The notes: generated by a model not told the origin, from the letters alone. 64,000 nucleotides of DNA from Calothrix sp. 336/3 (GCF_000734895.2 NZ_CP011382.1:4318700-4382699), one strand, 5' to 3'; positions 1 through 10,090 are shown, numbered from the stretch's first letter. Numbers and translations are program-made.

Positions 1-861
1 AAAGAGGCGATCGCTGCGGGTAAGGTAGATTTAGTCCTAGATAGTAAGGATTACCAAAACCTCAAATTTGACCTTTCCCCAGACGGTAAAACTATCGTTG
101 TACAACGTGGTAATAAATCTAACCCCGGTGACTTTGGCTTGTGGATGCTACCCTCTGATACCAGCAATTCCCGTGAACCACAGAAACCCACACCTGTAAA
201 AAGTAAGCCCGGTGGTGATTTTATGATCACACCCGATAGCCAAGCTGTGGCAGTTGCCCAAGGTGAAGGAACCGCGATTTTAGCCTTACAAAAAGATGCC
301 GAAAAGCCCCTAGATTTTCTGCCTCAATTCGGCTTAGTGCAAGCTTTTACACGGGATGGCACTCAAGCAGCTATGGTCAAATTTAATACTGACTACACCC
401 GCGACTTATTCCTTGTTACTAACCAAGGGACGCAGAAACAACTACTTAAAACCACTGGTTCGATTTTAAGCTGTCAGTTTGATATTGCTTCTCCGACTCT
501 TTACTGTCTAGTCACCCAGCTATTACCAGGACAAACCTACCAAGAGCAACCCTATTTAGTGGCAATTGATACCAAGACAGCACAGCAAAAACCATTGATT
601 GTCCTCCCCGCAGAGCAACGTAATGTCCAAATGAACTTATCCCCCGACGGTTTGGGTTTACTATTTGATCAAGTGGTACCTCAAACATCACCTTCCCCCA
701 CACCCAACAGTCAAATTTTGACAACAGAAGATGGACAGGCGATCGCTAGTAGTAGTCTATGGTTAATGCCACTCACACCCATTGCAGATCCAGAAGCGGC
801 AGCAGATATTAAACCACAAAAACTACCCCTTGTGGGCTTCCATCCCCGGTGGTTGCCATAG
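1..861 (+). CDS. TolB/WD40-like beta-propeller protein, 3' part only
   Basis: The frame is open from base 1, so the gene begins before the window; only about 286 C-terminal residues are present. The visible protein contains propeller-style turns (LSPDGKT, FTRDGTQ, LSPDGLG), each followed by short beta-rich stretches, as in TolB-like or WD40-like repeats. The last part holds a Pro/Thr/Ser-rich insert (QTSPSPTPNSQ) and ends in FHPRWLP. No catalytic motif is visible. A periplasmic or membrane-anchored binding role is plausible for such proteins, but the N-terminus that would show a signal or lipobox is missing. A TTG at 139 is an unlikely start because the propeller pattern continues upstream of it. 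Function unknown. Confidence 0.7.
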   Translation, partial: KEAIAAGKVDLVLDSKDYQNLKFDLSPDGKTIVVQRGNKSNPGDFGLWMLPSDTSNSREPQKPTPVKSKPGGDFMITPDSQAVAVAQGEGTAILALQKDAEKPLDFLPQFGLVQAFTRDGTQAAMVKFNTDYTRDLFLVTNQGTQKQLLKTTGSILSCQFDIASPTLYCLVTQLLPGQTYQEQPYLVAIDTKTAQQKPLIVLPAEQRNVQMNLSPDGLGLLFDQVVPQTSPSPTPNSQILTTEDGQAIASSSLWLMPLTPIADPEAAADIKPQKLPLVGFHPRWLP

Positions 862-1085
862 GTTTTATCTAGATGTTCAGGATAGATGACAAATTTCCTT
901 ACACTATTTAAAATTTTGTATTTTACACTCCAAGTGCAGGCAAGCTATAACTTACAAAAGATTAATTATCTGCACTCAGGCAGAACCATACTTGCCTTCT
1001 GGGGTAGATTTTGATAAGACTGCATTGGTGAATTATGCGATCGCCACTTCTATTTTTTAACTTATAAGTTGGTGGGTGAAGAGTG

Positions 1086-2777
1086 ATGAATGAATCGGAC
1101 ACCCCAAATCATGGGGATTTAATGCAACCCCACAATTCGACTGATGCACCACAAAAGCAACAGGTGAGTTGTCCTTTTTACAATGTACTGCCCAGCGAGA
1201 AACGAATTACTTCTCAAATTCCTCTGTTGTCTCCAGCATCTCAGGAAAATCATCAAATACAGCAATTAGAGTCTTCTGTGGAATCCCCCCACTCAAATAT
1301 CGATATCCAGGAGAACTCAACAATTACTACTCTTGATGTCGAATCTTCCCCTGTTGTGGAGTTATTTCCAAAGGAAGCGCAACAACTAGAATCATCCCCC
1401 GTTGCTGAGTTATTTCCAAAGGAAGCGCAACAAATAGAATCATCCCCCGTTGCTGAGTTATTCCCAGAGAAACCACAACAAATAGAATCTTCCCCAATAT
1501 CGGAATTAACAGGGGAACAAACAACACAATCGGTACAACCACCTGATTGGATTGCTGAACCCGATATTGAGAAACAAAAGTTAATTGACACAGAATTTCA
1601 AAAACTGCTGGAATTAAACCAAGAATTGCAGTCTGCGAATAATAATTTATATACCCAGGTTGCCGAACTTACCTCAGCACTATCAGAATCAGAAAAAACA
1701 TTACAAAAACAAAAACAACGCACTAGTATTGCAGAATCCATACTCAACCAACAAACTCAAGAATTAACTGCTGCGCAAGAACAAATAACCTCTTTGTTCC
1801 AACAGTTGGAAACTGCTTTACAAACCGCCCAACACCAAGAAACATTAGCAGAAACCTATAAAGCTCAGTTAGAACTCAATCAACAACGTTTAGCCCAATT
1901 AGAGCGGGAATGTAGCCTATTACAAACCAAATATAGCGAACAATCCCATCAGTTAATGCAGTCAGAAAACTCTTGCCGAGAATTGCGTACACGTTTAATG
2001 CGGCAACAACGCCAAACTTTGCAATTTAAAGCAGCTTTAGAAAAGTGTTTGGAAACCTCTGTACCTGGGGAAGAGACTACAGATACGACATCAGCTTTTA
2101 GCGACAATATCCAGAAAAAAAGATATTCCCAACTCCACACTTCCCTCATCTCCCATGCTCAACCCATTAAACCCTGGTCAAAATCACTAGAGTTTAGTGA
2201 TGATGAGTTAGAAAACCCTTGGGATGAACCTATCATACCTGCAAATTCCCCAACATCAGCAACGACAGACTTGACAGAAATTGCGAAAAAATTTGTTCCT
2301 AACTCGGAAGTTAAAGAACCAGCATCTGCCAATGTTGATAGTCATACCAAACAACCAGAAAATTTGGGAGAACAACTAGAAAATGTGATTCAGATGTTTT
2401 TTGCTCATCAAAATACATCCATTCCATCCCAACCACCAACTCTCCATACTCCAGTAACTGACACCCAAGAATTTAACCAAGAAATAGTACCAATTTGGGA
2501 AACTTTTTCCACTCCTCTGCATGATGAAGAGGAAGAAGAAACCCTGATTACAACTACTATTAACGTGGAGACAAACCCTCCCCAGTCAACGGATTTCTGG
2601 CTGGAAGTTTCGCAGTTATCACAACCGGAAGCATCCACACCAGAGACTCAGCAGTCATTTGAGGTGGAAGAGACTGCCAACAATTCTCCCTCGCCACTGA
2701 TTTATCCGCAACGTCAATCCAGGGGACGTAAAACACTGGCAGCAGTAGAGTTACCGAATTTCCGCAAAAATGGGTAA
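1086..2777 (+). CDS. Coiled-coil protein with internal 16-residue repeats, function unknown
   Basis: A hydrophilic protein of 563 residues without signal peptide or membrane segment. Residues about 86-142 consist of three and a half copies of a 16-residue unit (consensus ESSPVAELFPKEAQQI). Residues about 160-320 are Gln/Glu/Leu-rich with heptad spacing, so a long coiled coil is likely. The C-terminal third is acidic and Ser/Thr/Pro-rich, then turns basic at the very end (RQSRGRKT...FRKNG). GTG at 1083 directly precedes the ATG at 1086; I chose the ATG. The stop lies 1 base from the convergent stop of the cyclase gene. A scaffold or cytoskeleton-like role would fit, but nothing in the sequence proves it. 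Confidence 0.75.
   Translation: MNESDTPNHGDLMQPHNSTDAPQKQQVSCPFYNVLPSEKRITSQIPLLSPASQENHQIQQLESSVESPHSNIDIQENSTITTLDVESSPVVELFPKEAQQLESSPVAELFPKEAQQIESSPVAELFPEKPQQIESSPISELTGEQTTQSVQPPDWIAEPDIEKQKLIDTEFQKLLELNQELQSANNNLYTQVAELTSALSESEKTLQKQKQRTSIAESILNQQTQELTAAQEQITSLFQQLETALQTAQHQETLAETYKAQLELNQQRLAQLERECSLLQTKYSEQSHQLMQSENSCRELRTRLMRQQRQTLQFKAALEKCLETSVPGEETTDTTSAFSDNIQKKRYSQLHTSLISHAQPIKPWSKSLEFSDDELENPWDEPIIPANSPTSATTDLTEIAKKFVPNSEVKEPASANVDSHTKQPENLGEQLENVIQMFFAHQNTSIPSQPPTLHTPVTDTQEFNQEIVPIWETFSTPLHDEEEEETLITTTINVETNPPQSTDFWLEVSQLSQPEASTPETQQSFEVEETANNSPSPLIYPQRQSRGRKTLAAVELPNFRKNG
1341..1511 (+). repeat. 48-bp in-frame tandem repeat, about 3.5 copies
   Basis: Successive 48-base units encode ESSPV(V/A)ELFPKEAQQ(L/I), then a copy with EKPQQ, then a decayed half copy ESSPISEL. 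Copies differ by a few bases only, so the array is likely to expand and contract by slippage or recombination. Confidence 0.85.
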
Positions 2778-2778
2778 T

Positions 2779-4866
2779 TTATCGACTATTAACTACAGGT
2801 TTGGATATTGGCACTTTTTTGAGTTGCTTGATTTCCAGATTTTGGGGTTTTCCCTTACCTGTAATCAGAGCATAGTTAATTGTCAGTAACTTTAACCAAA
2901 GTGCAGGGTTATGCTGTTCTAACCAGGGTTGTACTTTGGTAATAAAAGCTGGAAACCAACCGTTGAGTAGTGCCATTACCAGGGTATGACGGGTAAAATC
3001 TAGATAATTTCCTAGCCAACGCCATAAATCTTGAGTACCTGTGAGTTGCCAAATCCATAAAAGTAGGGCAGGGTTGTTTTTGGCTGCTTTCAGAGCTAGA
3101 CGATTAAAAGTCAACCAGTTAAATCTATCTTTAATAAAGTCATCGGCAATTTCCTGGGGTTCTCCTGCCAATAGTCCAAAAAAGTTGTTCAGCATGGCAT
3201 TGATACGCTCTGGGGCAAGAGTTTTGCCTGTGGGAACCATCATACCCTTAGAAAACATCCAGGTGACTGCTATATTGCTCTGGGAGGCACGAATTTGGTT
3301 GAGATGCTTAAATTGCAGTAAATCGTGTTTCAGGGCAGTGTCGAGCAATTGCGTCAGACGTTCTAGGTTCCTTACTAGGGAGCCAAAACCAGTGAATACT
3401 AGGGGTGACTGGAGAGAAGCCGCATCTCCAATGGCAACTAACCTGTCAACAGCGACGGTGCGATCGCTACTGCTGAAATGTCCAGGTATGTAACCAAAGG
3501 TGGCTTTCTTCCACACCAATTTATCCATATCGCAACGACGATACTCTGGCAAAATGGCGAAGAAGTCTTCATACATTTCCAGCAAAGAACCAGGATTTTC
3601 GGGGTGAACTTGGTGATAGTGGAACAGATAAAATGTCAACTCTTCATCCGCACCAGGAAATAATTCCCAAATTAATTGCCGCCCTCGTGAGATATCACCG
3701 TGACTGTTGAGAACATCTCCGTACTGAGAATCCCACACCCCTGGAGCAAAACCTTTCTCAATTACTGCCCCCACCGTAGGACAAACACTATCAAATGCGC
3801 GATCGCCATTCAATTGCCAAGCAATCGGAGAAGCTGTTCCCATGGCATCGACTAACAATCGTCCAGTAACTTGTGTTGTCTCACCAGTTTTGAGGTACTT
3901 GACAGATATTTTAATTTGTGTATGATAAATATCTGCCTGAATAAATTCTGTTTCGTCAAAAATGTCTCCGCCAGCATTTCGCAATTTTTGTCCACAGAGT
4001 TGCAGTAACTTCTCTGAATCTAAGCCTATATTGAGAACTGTTGGCGTATGTAAAACTGGAGCTTTCAGGTGGGGAGGATTATTACCATCAAAAAACTTAT
4101 TGAAGCCGTCTTGATACTCCCTAGCAATAATTGACTCCAGTTCTGCCGTCGTCAGTAACCCCAAATTTATCAAACTTTGGATTTCATCACGAGAAATGTT
4201 CCATTCCCGGTTCATTCGTCCAAAGGGCAATCGTTCCACCAACAGAACCTTATAGCCTAACTGTGCCATCACCGCAGCATGGATGACACCGAGGGCACCA
4301 CCAATATAAATCAGATCGTAGGTGGGAGGATTTTGGGTAATGCTTCCCGATTCTCCAGGGTGATTAAATAATACTTGCTTCGGTTTTTGCGGGTTTTTTA
4401 CCCCTTCACGCCAACGCTGTTCCCACCAGTACACTCGTTGTAGATCGTACTCTCCATTTGGTATTCTCTGAAAATATTTGACCGTGAGAGGATAATCGGC
4501 AGCAAGAGCGGTAAAAATAGATTGTTGTGATAAATCTATCTGGGGTGGAGCCGGATAACGATTGGGAAAGCGGTGTTTGATGGCAGTAGTCAAGCCTTGC
4601 AGAATTTGTTTCTCCTGGGGAAAGGGTTGATTTCCCCAACGAAAAACTTTTAAGTAGGTGCTACGCTGGACAGACCAAATAAATAGAGAAAGTTCGACTT
4701 CTTCCGGAATTACACCCAACTGCTGTGTATTTTTTCTCGTTCTCAGACGAAAACCATCCGGTGTCTGCACTTTTTCCCCATTTACCGGTGCAAACTCGGT
4801 TTGTAACCAGCGCAGAACACAATCTGTATCTGGAGTCGGAACCTCTAAATAAAGTATCTCTCGCAT
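2779..4866 (-). CDS. cruA: CruA-type lycopene cyclase family flavoprotein
   Basis: A 695-residue FAD-dependent oxidoreductase of the CruA/CruP family, which in cyanobacteria and green sulfur bacteria converts lycopene to cyclic carotenes at the membrane. The dinucleotide-binding fold starts around residue 190 with LIYIGGALGVIHAA and closes its second strand with VLLVER. The family signature REWNISR follows, and a later GDAASLQSP matches the second FAD contact region. The long N-terminal extension (YPLTVKYF..GEYDL..VYWWEQRW) fits my recollection of CruA better than the shorter CruP, but CruP cannot be excluded. The C-terminus is rich in Trp, Leu and Phe, suggesting membrane association. The start is the ATG at 4866, preceded by GAGGAG; TTG at 4884 and ATG at 4878 are in frame but lack such a site. 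Its stop faces the coiled-coil gene. Confidence 0.7.
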   Translation of the reverse strand: MREILYLEVPTPDTDCVLRWLQTEFAPVNGEKVQTPDGFRLRTRKNTQQLGVIPEEVELSLFIWSVQRSTYLKVFRWGNQPFPQEKQILQGLTTAIKHRFPNRYPAPPQIDLSQQSIFTALAADYPLTVKYFQRIPNGEYDLQRVYWWEQRWREGVKNPQKPKQVLFNHPGESGSITQNPPTYDLIYIGGALGVIHAAVMAQLGYKVLLVERLPFGRMNREWNISRDEIQSLINLGLLTTAELESIIAREYQDGFNKFFDGNNPPHLKAPVLHTPTVLNIGLDSEKLLQLCGQKLRNAGGDIFDETEFIQADIYHTQIKISVKYLKTGETTQVTGRLLVDAMGTASPIAWQLNGDRAFDSVCPTVGAVIEKGFAPGVWDSQYGDVLNSHGDISRGRQLIWELFPGADEELTFYLFHYHQVHPENPGSLLEMYEDFFAILPEYRRCDMDKLVWKKATFGYIPGHFSSSDRTVAVDRLVAIGDAASLQSPLVFTGFGSLVRNLERLTQLLDTALKHDLLQFKHLNQIRASQSNIAVTWMFSKGMMVPTGKTLAPERINAMLNNFFGLLAGEPQEIADDFIKDRFNWLTFNRLALKAAKNNPALLLWIWQLTGTQDLWRWLGNYLDFTRHTLVMALLNGWFPAFITKVQPWLEQHNPALWLKLLTINYALITGKGKPQNLEIKQLKKVPISKPVVNSR

Positions 4867-4870
4867 TTGT

Positions 4871-4876
4871 CTCCTC
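4871..4876 (-). promoter_or_regulatory. Shine-Dalgarno site deciding the cruA start
   Basis: GAGGAG on the minus strand ends 4 bases before the ATG at 4866. It selects that start over the in-frame ATG at 4878 and TTG at 4884. Confidence 0.6.
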
Positions 4877-5021
4877 ATCGGCAAATCTATGCATTAAGAC
4901 AGATTCAAAAAAAGCTCAGGTGCGCTAAACTTCGCCCTACAAGTTAAATAAGAAATCAATCAAGAAATATTAAGACTTTCTCTGATTAGTTGCTCATATT
5001 ATCGTTCTATAACCTCACACC

Positions 5022-5255
5022 ATGAATTATCCTATCCCAGACAGCCCTCAACAAATCTTTGAACTCAGACAAAATCACGTTGATGAAGAACTAGTTGCCG
5101 CAGCGATCGCCGGAGTGATTAAATATGTCCATGCCCAAGGGCAATCCCTGGACGAGTTGACAGCCCAATTACTTGCTGATGACAGTTTGCTTGACAAACA
5201 GCAACGACGTTGGTTGAGCCAATTAGTCGCCCAAGCTTGGGAAAGTTTTACATAG
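5022..5255 (+). CDS. Small conserved-type protein, function unknown
   Basis: A 77-residue acidic protein with no signal or membrane segment. The sequence alternates hydrophobic and charged residues and looks all-helical (EELVAAAIAGVIKYVHAQGQSLDEL, interrupted here for length). A HIP1 octamer lies inside the gene. It starts at an ATG 155 bases upstream of the cruA start on the other strand, so the two may share a divergent promoter region, and it ends 14 bases before the cimA stop. I do not recognise the family. Confidence 0.65.
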   Translation: MNYPIPDSPQQIFELRQNHVDEELVAAAIAGVIKYVHAQGQSLDELTAQLLADDSLLDKQQRRWLSQLVAQAWESFT

Positions 5256-5269
5256 TGAATGACAGGTGT

Positions 5270-6937
5270 TTAAATACCCGACTTGCGGGAAAAGTTGGGT
5301 ATGGGGGAGTAAACCTTCACGGTTGGTGATTGCTGCTGTAACATTAACCCATATTCCAGACCCTCTACGACAGCTTGGTAAGAGGCTGCCAGAATATTAG
5401 GTGATACCCCCACCGTCGTCCAACGTTGAAAACCATTGCCAGACTCAACTAATACACGGGTTTTTGCTGCCGTTCCCGTATGTCCATTCAGAATCCGCAC
5501 CTTATAATCGGTAAGTTCAAAGTTGGCAATTTGCGGATAAAAGTTTACCAAAGCCTTACGTAAAGCTGCATCCAGAGCTGCAACTGGACCGTTACCTTCC
5601 GCCGCTTCCAGGATATCCTGACCATTGACGGTAACTTTGACTGTAGCTAAAGCATTACTATCAGTTTCTCCTTGTACCAAGTCACAATGCACCTGGAAAC
5701 CTTTAATCGCAAAGAATAACTGACGACTGTTGAGAGCTTCCCGCATTAATAATTCAAAACTTGCCTCTGCCGCTTCAAATTGATAACCTTCTTGCTCTAA
5801 ATCCTTCATGCGAGCCAGAATTTGCCGAGTTGCAGGGTGATTTTTATCTAAATCTATACCAAATGTCCTAGCTTTAGCGATGACATTACTGACACCAGCT
5901 TGTTCAGAAATCACGATACGGCGATTATTACCAACCTGCTCTGGGGAAATATGCTCATAGGTGAGGGGGTTGCGTTCCACAGCCGAAACATGAATTCCTC
6001 CCTTGTGGGCAAAAGCCGATCGCCCGACAAAAGGCGCATGTTCATCAGGTGCTAAATTTACTACCTCACTGACAAATCTACTTGTATCAGCAATTTGGGC
6101 AAGCTTTTGTACGTCGATACATTCATATCCTAGCTTTAATTGCAGGTTAGGAATTAAAGAACAGAGGTTAGCATTACCACAGCGTTCTCCGTAGCCGTTG
6201 ATGGTTCCCTGTACCATTTTGGCTCCAGCTATCACAGCCGCGATCGCGTTTGCCACTGCCGTATCCGAATCATTATGAGTATGGATACCAATGTGAGGAA
6301 TAGTCATCCGTTGACTACCAACCACAGACAAATTCGCCCTCACATCCTCCACAATCTGTGATACCTCATGGGGTAGGCAACCACCGTTAGTATCACACAG
6401 AACTAACCACTCAGCCCCAGCCAACATCGCCGTTTCCAAAGTCATCAGGGCATATTCGGGATTATTCTTATAACCATCAAACCAGTGTTCCGCATCGTAA
6501 ATTACCTGCCTGCCCTGGGAACAAAGATATTCAATAGTGTCCCGGATCATAGCTAAATTTTCTGGTAAAGTAGTCTTGATTCCTTCTGTTACGTGTAAAT
6601 CCCAAGACTTACCAAAAATTGTCACCCAGCGCGTACCAGCAGCCAAAATTGCCTGTAACATAGATTCTTCCCTCGCCATTGTCTGAGGGCGACGAGTCGA
6701 ACAAAAAGCAACCACCTCTGCTTGTTCAAGAGGTTCTTCCTGTAACTGCCAAAAAAATTGTACATCTTTGGGATTAGCTCCGGGCCAGCCACCTTCAATG
6801 AAGGGAACTCCCAACTGATCTAACCGTCGAGCAATGCGGAGTTTATCCTCTGTAGAAACAGATAAACCCTCACGCTGAGTACCATCTCGAAGAGTAGTAT
6901 CGTATATCCAAACTTGTTGTGCAGAATTTGCAGTCAT
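5270..6937 (-). CDS. cimA: (R)-citramalate synthase
   Basis: A 555-residue member of the isopropylmalate/homocitrate synthase family, with the full length expected of CimA. It condenses pyruvate and acetyl-CoA to citramalate, the threonine-independent entry to isoleucine synthesis. The N-terminus carries the HMGL-like signature DTTLRDGTQREG; the metal-binding HTHNDSD and the GGIHVSA segment lie in the catalytic barrel. The C-terminal 150 residues form the LeuA-type dimer/allosteric domain. The start region WIYDTTLRDGTQ and the GGWPGANPKD motif separate CimA from LeuA. It is divergent from the ferredoxin gene, with about 68 bases between starts. Cytoplasmic. Confidence 0.9.
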   Translation of the reverse strand: MTANSAQQVWIYDTTLRDGTQREGLSVSTEDKLRIARRLDQLGVPFIEGGWPGANPKDVQFFWQLQEEPLEQAEVVAFCSTRRPQTMAREESMLQAILAAGTRWVTIFGKSWDLHVTEGIKTTLPENLAMIRDTIEYLCSQGRQVIYDAEHWFDGYKNNPEYALMTLETAMLAGAEWLVLCDTNGGCLPHEVSQIVEDVRANLSVVGSQRMTIPHIGIHTHNDSDTAVANAIAAVIAGAKMVQGTINGYGERCGNANLCSLIPNLQLKLGYECIDVQKLAQIADTSRFVSEVVNLAPDEHAPFVGRSAFAHKGGIHVSAVERNPLTYEHISPEQVGNNRRIVISEQAGVSNVIAKARTFGIDLDKNHPATRQILARMKDLEQEGYQFEAAEASFELLMREALNSRQLFFAIKGFQVHCDLVQGETDSNALATVKVTVNGQDILEAAEGNGPVAALDAALRKALVNFYPQIANFELTDYKVRILNGHTGTAAKTRVLVESGNGFQRWTTVGVSPNILAASYQAVVEGLEYGLMLQQQSPTVKVYSPIPNFSRKSGI

Positions 6938-7005
6938 AGGACTCAGTGTAGAGACAATGTTTGTAGCGATGTGTCAAGATACAACAAAAAACCAGTTTAT
7001 TGCCG

Positions 7006-7344
7006 ATGCCTAAAGTAGTAGCTCAAGGAAAAGTCATTGAGTGTCAACCCGGAGTCAACCTGCGGAAAATTTTGCTGCAAAATGGTATTGACCTCTACAA
7101 TAGCGGTGCTAAGGTAATAAACTGTCGGGGAATTGGCAGTTGTGGAACCTGTGCAGTGCAAATTGCAGGCGAAGTCTCCCAGGTAAACTGGCGTGATCAA
7201 GCGCGGCGTTCCCTTCCTCCCCATTCTCCTACAAAAGACTTACGTCTAGCCTGCCAAACTCAGGTTTTGGGTGATATAAGAGTTACAAAATATGATGGAT
7301 TTTGGGGACAAGGTTCTCAAATCCTTTGGACACCAGAAGGTTAA
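7006..7344 (+). CDS. 2Fe-2S ferredoxin-like protein
   Basis: A 112-residue plant-type [2Fe-2S] protein. The cluster ligands are visible as CRGIGSCGTC and, 40-odd residues later, LACQTQ: Cys-x5-Cys-x2-Cys plus one distal Cys, the chloroplast-type pattern with one extra spacing residue. It has no acidic surface as strong as PetF, so it is probably a specialised electron carrier, not the main photosynthetic ferredoxin. I took the ATG at 7006; a TTG at 7000 is in frame. Only 17 bases separate its stop from the next gene, suggesting co-transcription. It is divergent from cimA. Soluble; partner unknown. Confidence 0.8.
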   Translation: MPKVVAQGKVIECQPGVNLRKILLQNGIDLYNSGAKVINCRGIGSCGTCAVQIAGEVSQVNWRDQARRSLPPHSPTKDLRLACQTQVLGDIRVTKYDGFWGQGSQILWTPEG

Positions 7345-7345
7345 C

Positions 7346-7351
7346 AAGGAG
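7346..7351 (+). promoter_or_regulatory. Shine-Dalgarno site deciding the start at 7362
   Basis: AAGGAG ends 10 bases before the ATG at 7362. The in-frame TTG at 7302 overlaps the ferredoxin gene and has no such site. Confidence 0.55.
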
Positions 7352-7361
7352 CAATAAAATT

Positions 7362-7715
7362 ATGGGAAGATGGACACCATTAATTCTGATGGCTGGGGGT
7401 TTGGCAATTCTCTTGGGTACATTGCTGGGGATCAGCTTTCCCATGGGACAACAGAGCGCTCAAGCTCCCGCACAAAGAAATCAGGAGTCGAAGGTTCTCC
7501 CCGCTAACATTAATGTTAACAGTACAGCATCAGATAACGGTTCTAGCAATCGCAACCGTACCAGCGTAGCGCAAAACAACGCTCCGGAAGAGACTACCCC
7601 CGATGCAACTGATAGCACTACTACCGCTCAGGATACAACTCCTAGCCGTGGCGTTCCTACCAATGATACAACCGAAACTCCCACCAAAAACGAGCCAATT
7701 CGTGCTTTGTGGTAA
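7362..7715 (+). CDS. Membrane-anchored low-complexity protein, function unknown
   Basis: A 117-residue protein. Residues 1-25 form one hydrophobic segment (WTPLILMAGGLAILLGTLLG) that is either an anchor or an uncleaved signal. The rest is Thr/Asn/Gln/Pro-rich, has almost no hydrophobic clusters and is probably disordered and extracytoplasmic. An AAGGAG site supports the ATG at 7362. It follows the ferredoxin gene closely and is probably in the same operon. I do not recognise the family. Confidence 0.65.
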   Translation: MGRWTPLILMAGGLAILLGTLLGISFPMGQQSAQAPAQRNQESKVLPANINVNSTASDNGSSNRNRTSVAQNNAPEETTPDATDSTTTAQDTTPSRGVPTNDTTETPTKNEPIRALW

Positions 7716-8020
7716 CAGTTAGGTGGTGAGTAGTGACTGTCATATGCCAAGCTACTGACTCATTACTCATTCCCTGTTATTGGTTAGAAGTTATCAGTTT
7801 TAAGTTATGAGTAATAGTTAGGTGAGTTCTTCGGAACTAGAGATAACTGATGAAACATAGTAATGGCTAATGGTTGATTGCTGAATGCAAGATGCTATTA
7901 GCCATTAGCTATCAGCAATGATTCATGATTTGGAGAGTGATTTTCCTATGGTGAGATTTTCTTAATTATCTCTATTTCTTAACTTTTGCAGTGTGACTAA
8001 CAACTATTGACAAATAACTC
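7716..8020 (+). other. Intergenic region without a gene
   Basis: AT-rich spacer of 305 bases with degenerate direct and inverted words typical of cyanobacterial spacers. GGCTAATGG near 7864 is repeated in inverse as CCATTAGC near 7903, giving a weak hairpin. No ORF, RNA gene or convincing promoter was seen. Confidence 0.5.
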
Positions 8021-9937
8021 ATGACTAGGGACTGTTTGATTATTGGTGGTGGCATCATTGGTTTGGCGATCGCCGTGGAATTACAATCACGGGGGATGAA
8101 GGTGAGAGTAATTAGCCGTGATTCCCATAGTGCTGCTGCTTATGCTGCTGCGGGAATGCTGGCTCCGGATGCTGAGAATATCACCACGGGGGCGATGCAA
8201 GAATTATGTTGGCGATCGCGCGCGCTCTACCCAGAATGGACGGGAAAACTGGAGAGAATGACAGGTTTAAGTCCTGGATATTGGGCTTGTGGTATCCTGG
8301 CTCCCGTTTTTAATGCCCCTGCCCATCCTAACTCTGCCCACTGGCTAGATCAAGCTACCATTCACCAATATCAGCTGGGGTTAGGTGAGTCTGTTATCGG
8401 CGGTTACTGGTATCCGGAAGATGCTCAGGTAGATAATCGTGCCTTGGTAAAAGTTTTACTCGCTGCTGCCTACCATCTCGGTGTGGAAATCCAGGAAGGG
8501 GTAGAAGTTTTGGGGATTATGCAACAGGGAGGACAGGTTTCTGGAGTACAAACTGATACAGAAATTATCCGTGCTAATCACTATATTCTGGCGGCTGGAG
8601 CCTGGGTAAATCAAGTCTTTCCCCTACCTGTACGCCCCCGGAAAGGGCAAATGCTGAGTTTGCGAGTCCCCGACTCAGAAACAGAATTACTACCTCTGAC
8701 ACGAGTATTATTTGGTGAAGATATATACATTGTTCCGCGCCGCGATCGCCGAATTATTATCGGTGCAACTGTGGAAGATGTGGGCTTTATCCCTGATAAT
8801 ACTCCTGCTGGGTTAAATCAACTTCTCCAAGGGGCTATTCGTTTATACCCTCGCCTCAAAGATTATCCAATTACAGAAACCTGGTGGGGTTTTCGTCCCA
8901 CAACAACCGATGAATTGCCCATTTTGGGCACTAGTCCCTGTGAAAATCTTACCCTCGCCACAGGACACCATCGTAACGGTATTTTACTCGCACCCATTAC
9001 CGCCCAATTAATTGCCGATTTGATTTGTCAGCAACAAACCGATTCTTTACTCAACCACTTCCACTATTCTCGCTTCCATTCCCCCATGCTATCTTTTCCC
9101 TCCCCTGTAACAACTGCCCCCTCCCCAGTGAATTCTTCCCCAATTGCTGATACTCCCCTCACCATTGCCGGAAAAACCTTTAAATCTCGTCTGATGACGG
9201 GAACAGGAAAATATCGCAGCATCCAAGAAATGCAGCAAAGTGTCATTGCTAGCGGTTGTGAAATTGTCACCGTCGCAGTACGCAGAGTTCAAACCCACGC
9301 TCCAGGGCATGAAGGGTTAGCAGAGGCGTTAGACTGGTCAAAAATCTGGATGTTACCCAATACTGCTGGCTGCAAAACCGCAGAGGAAGCAGTGCGGGTG
9401 GCGCGACTAGGACGGGAAATGGCGAAATTATTAGGACAGGAAGATAATAACTTTATCAAACTAGAAGTTATTCCCGATGCTAAGTATCTCTTACCTGACC
9501 CGATTGGGACTCTACAGGCAGCAGAACAGTTAGTCAAGGAAGGTTTTGCCGTTTTACCCTATATCAATGCTGACCCCATACTGGCAAAGCACCTAGAAGC
9601 CGCAGGTTGTGCCACGGTGATGCCCCTAGCAGCCCCCATTGGTTCGGGACAGGGTTTAAAAACGGCTGCGAATATCCAGATAATTATTGAGAATGCCCAG
9701 GTTCCCGTGGTTGTGGATGCCGGTATTGGTTCCCCCTCAGAAGCCGCTCAAGCCATGGAAATGGGTGCCGATGCATTGTTAATTAATAGCGCGATCGCCC
9801 TTGCCGAAAATGCCCCCGCTATGGCATATGCCATGAATTTAGCCGCGATCGCTGGACGGACAGGTTATCTTGCTGGAAGAATGCCCACAAAGGATTATGC
9901 CAGTGCTTCTTCTCCTGTCACAGGAACTATTAATTAA
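8021..9937 (+). CDS. thiO-thiG: Bifunctional glycine oxidase ThiO / thiazole synthase ThiG
   Basis: A 638-residue fusion of two thiamine-thiazole enzymes. Residues 1-345 are a DAO-type FAD oxidase: [14 protein letters not shown] is the dinucleotide-binding loop, AAAGMLAP follows, and [11 protein letters not shown] is the C-terminal FAD contact. It oxidises glycine to the imine. After a Ser/Pro-rich linker (about 350-375), residues 376-638 are ThiG, starting at [20 protein letters not shown]. The Schiff-base lysine lies in FIKLEVIPD and the phosphate loop in [10 protein letters not shown]. Such fusions are known from heterocyst-forming cyanobacteria. No thiS gene is next door. A terminator follows at 9953. 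The ATG at 8021 is the only start ahead of the FAD loop. Confidence 0.93.
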   Translation: MTRDCLIIGGGIIGLAIAVELQSRGMKVRVISRDSHSAAAYAAAGMLAPDAENITTGAMQELCWRSRALYPEWTGKLERMTGLSPGYWACGILAPVFNAPAHPNSAHWLDQATIHQYQLGLGESVIGGYWYPEDAQVDNRALVKVLLAAAYHLGVEIQEGVEVLGIMQQGGQVSGVQTDTEIIRANHYILAAGAWVNQVFPLPVRPRKGQMLSLRVPDSETELLPLTRVLFGEDIYIVPRRDRRIIIGATVEDVGFIPDNTPAGLNQLLQGAIRLYPRLKDYPITETWWGFRPTTTDELPILGTSPCENLTLATGHHRNGILLAPITAQLIADLICQQQTDSLLNHFHYSRFHSPMLSFPSPVTTAPSPVNSSPIADTPLTIAGKTFKSRLMTGTGKYRSIQEMQQSVIASGCEIVTVAVRRVQTHAPGHEGLAEALDWSKIWMLPNTAGCKTAEEAVRVARLGREMAKLLGQEDNNFIKLEVIPDAKYLLPDPIGTLQAAEQLVKEGFAVLPYINADPILAKHLEAAGCATVMPLAAPIGSGQGLKTAANIQIIIENAQVPVVVDAGIGSPSEAAQAMEMGADALLINSAIALAENAPAMAYAMNLAAIAGRTGYLAGRMPTKDYASASSPVTGTIN

Positions 9938-9952
9938 AGGATAAAGAGAAGC

Positions 9953-9978
9953 AAAAGATAAATATTTGTATCTTTTTT
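9953..9978 (+). terminator. Rho-independent terminator after thiO-thiG
   Basis: AAAAGATA and TATCTTTT form a perfect 8-bp stem with an 8-base loop, followed by further T residues, 15 bases after the thiO-thiG stop. The stem is AT-rich, so strength is uncertain. Confidence 0.55.
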
Positions 9979-10090
9979 GTGTGTTTACTTTACCTTTCTC
10001 ATTCCTTTGTAACGATTTATCTCTGAAGGCAGGAGTCTATATGACTGTTTTGTAACATGAGAAAAATGTGCTGTGTGAAGGAATTAATTC

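Noticed and set aside
3041-3663. Plus-strand frames inside the cruA-like gene
   Set aside because: Shadow frames of a gene with clear motifs on the minus strand.
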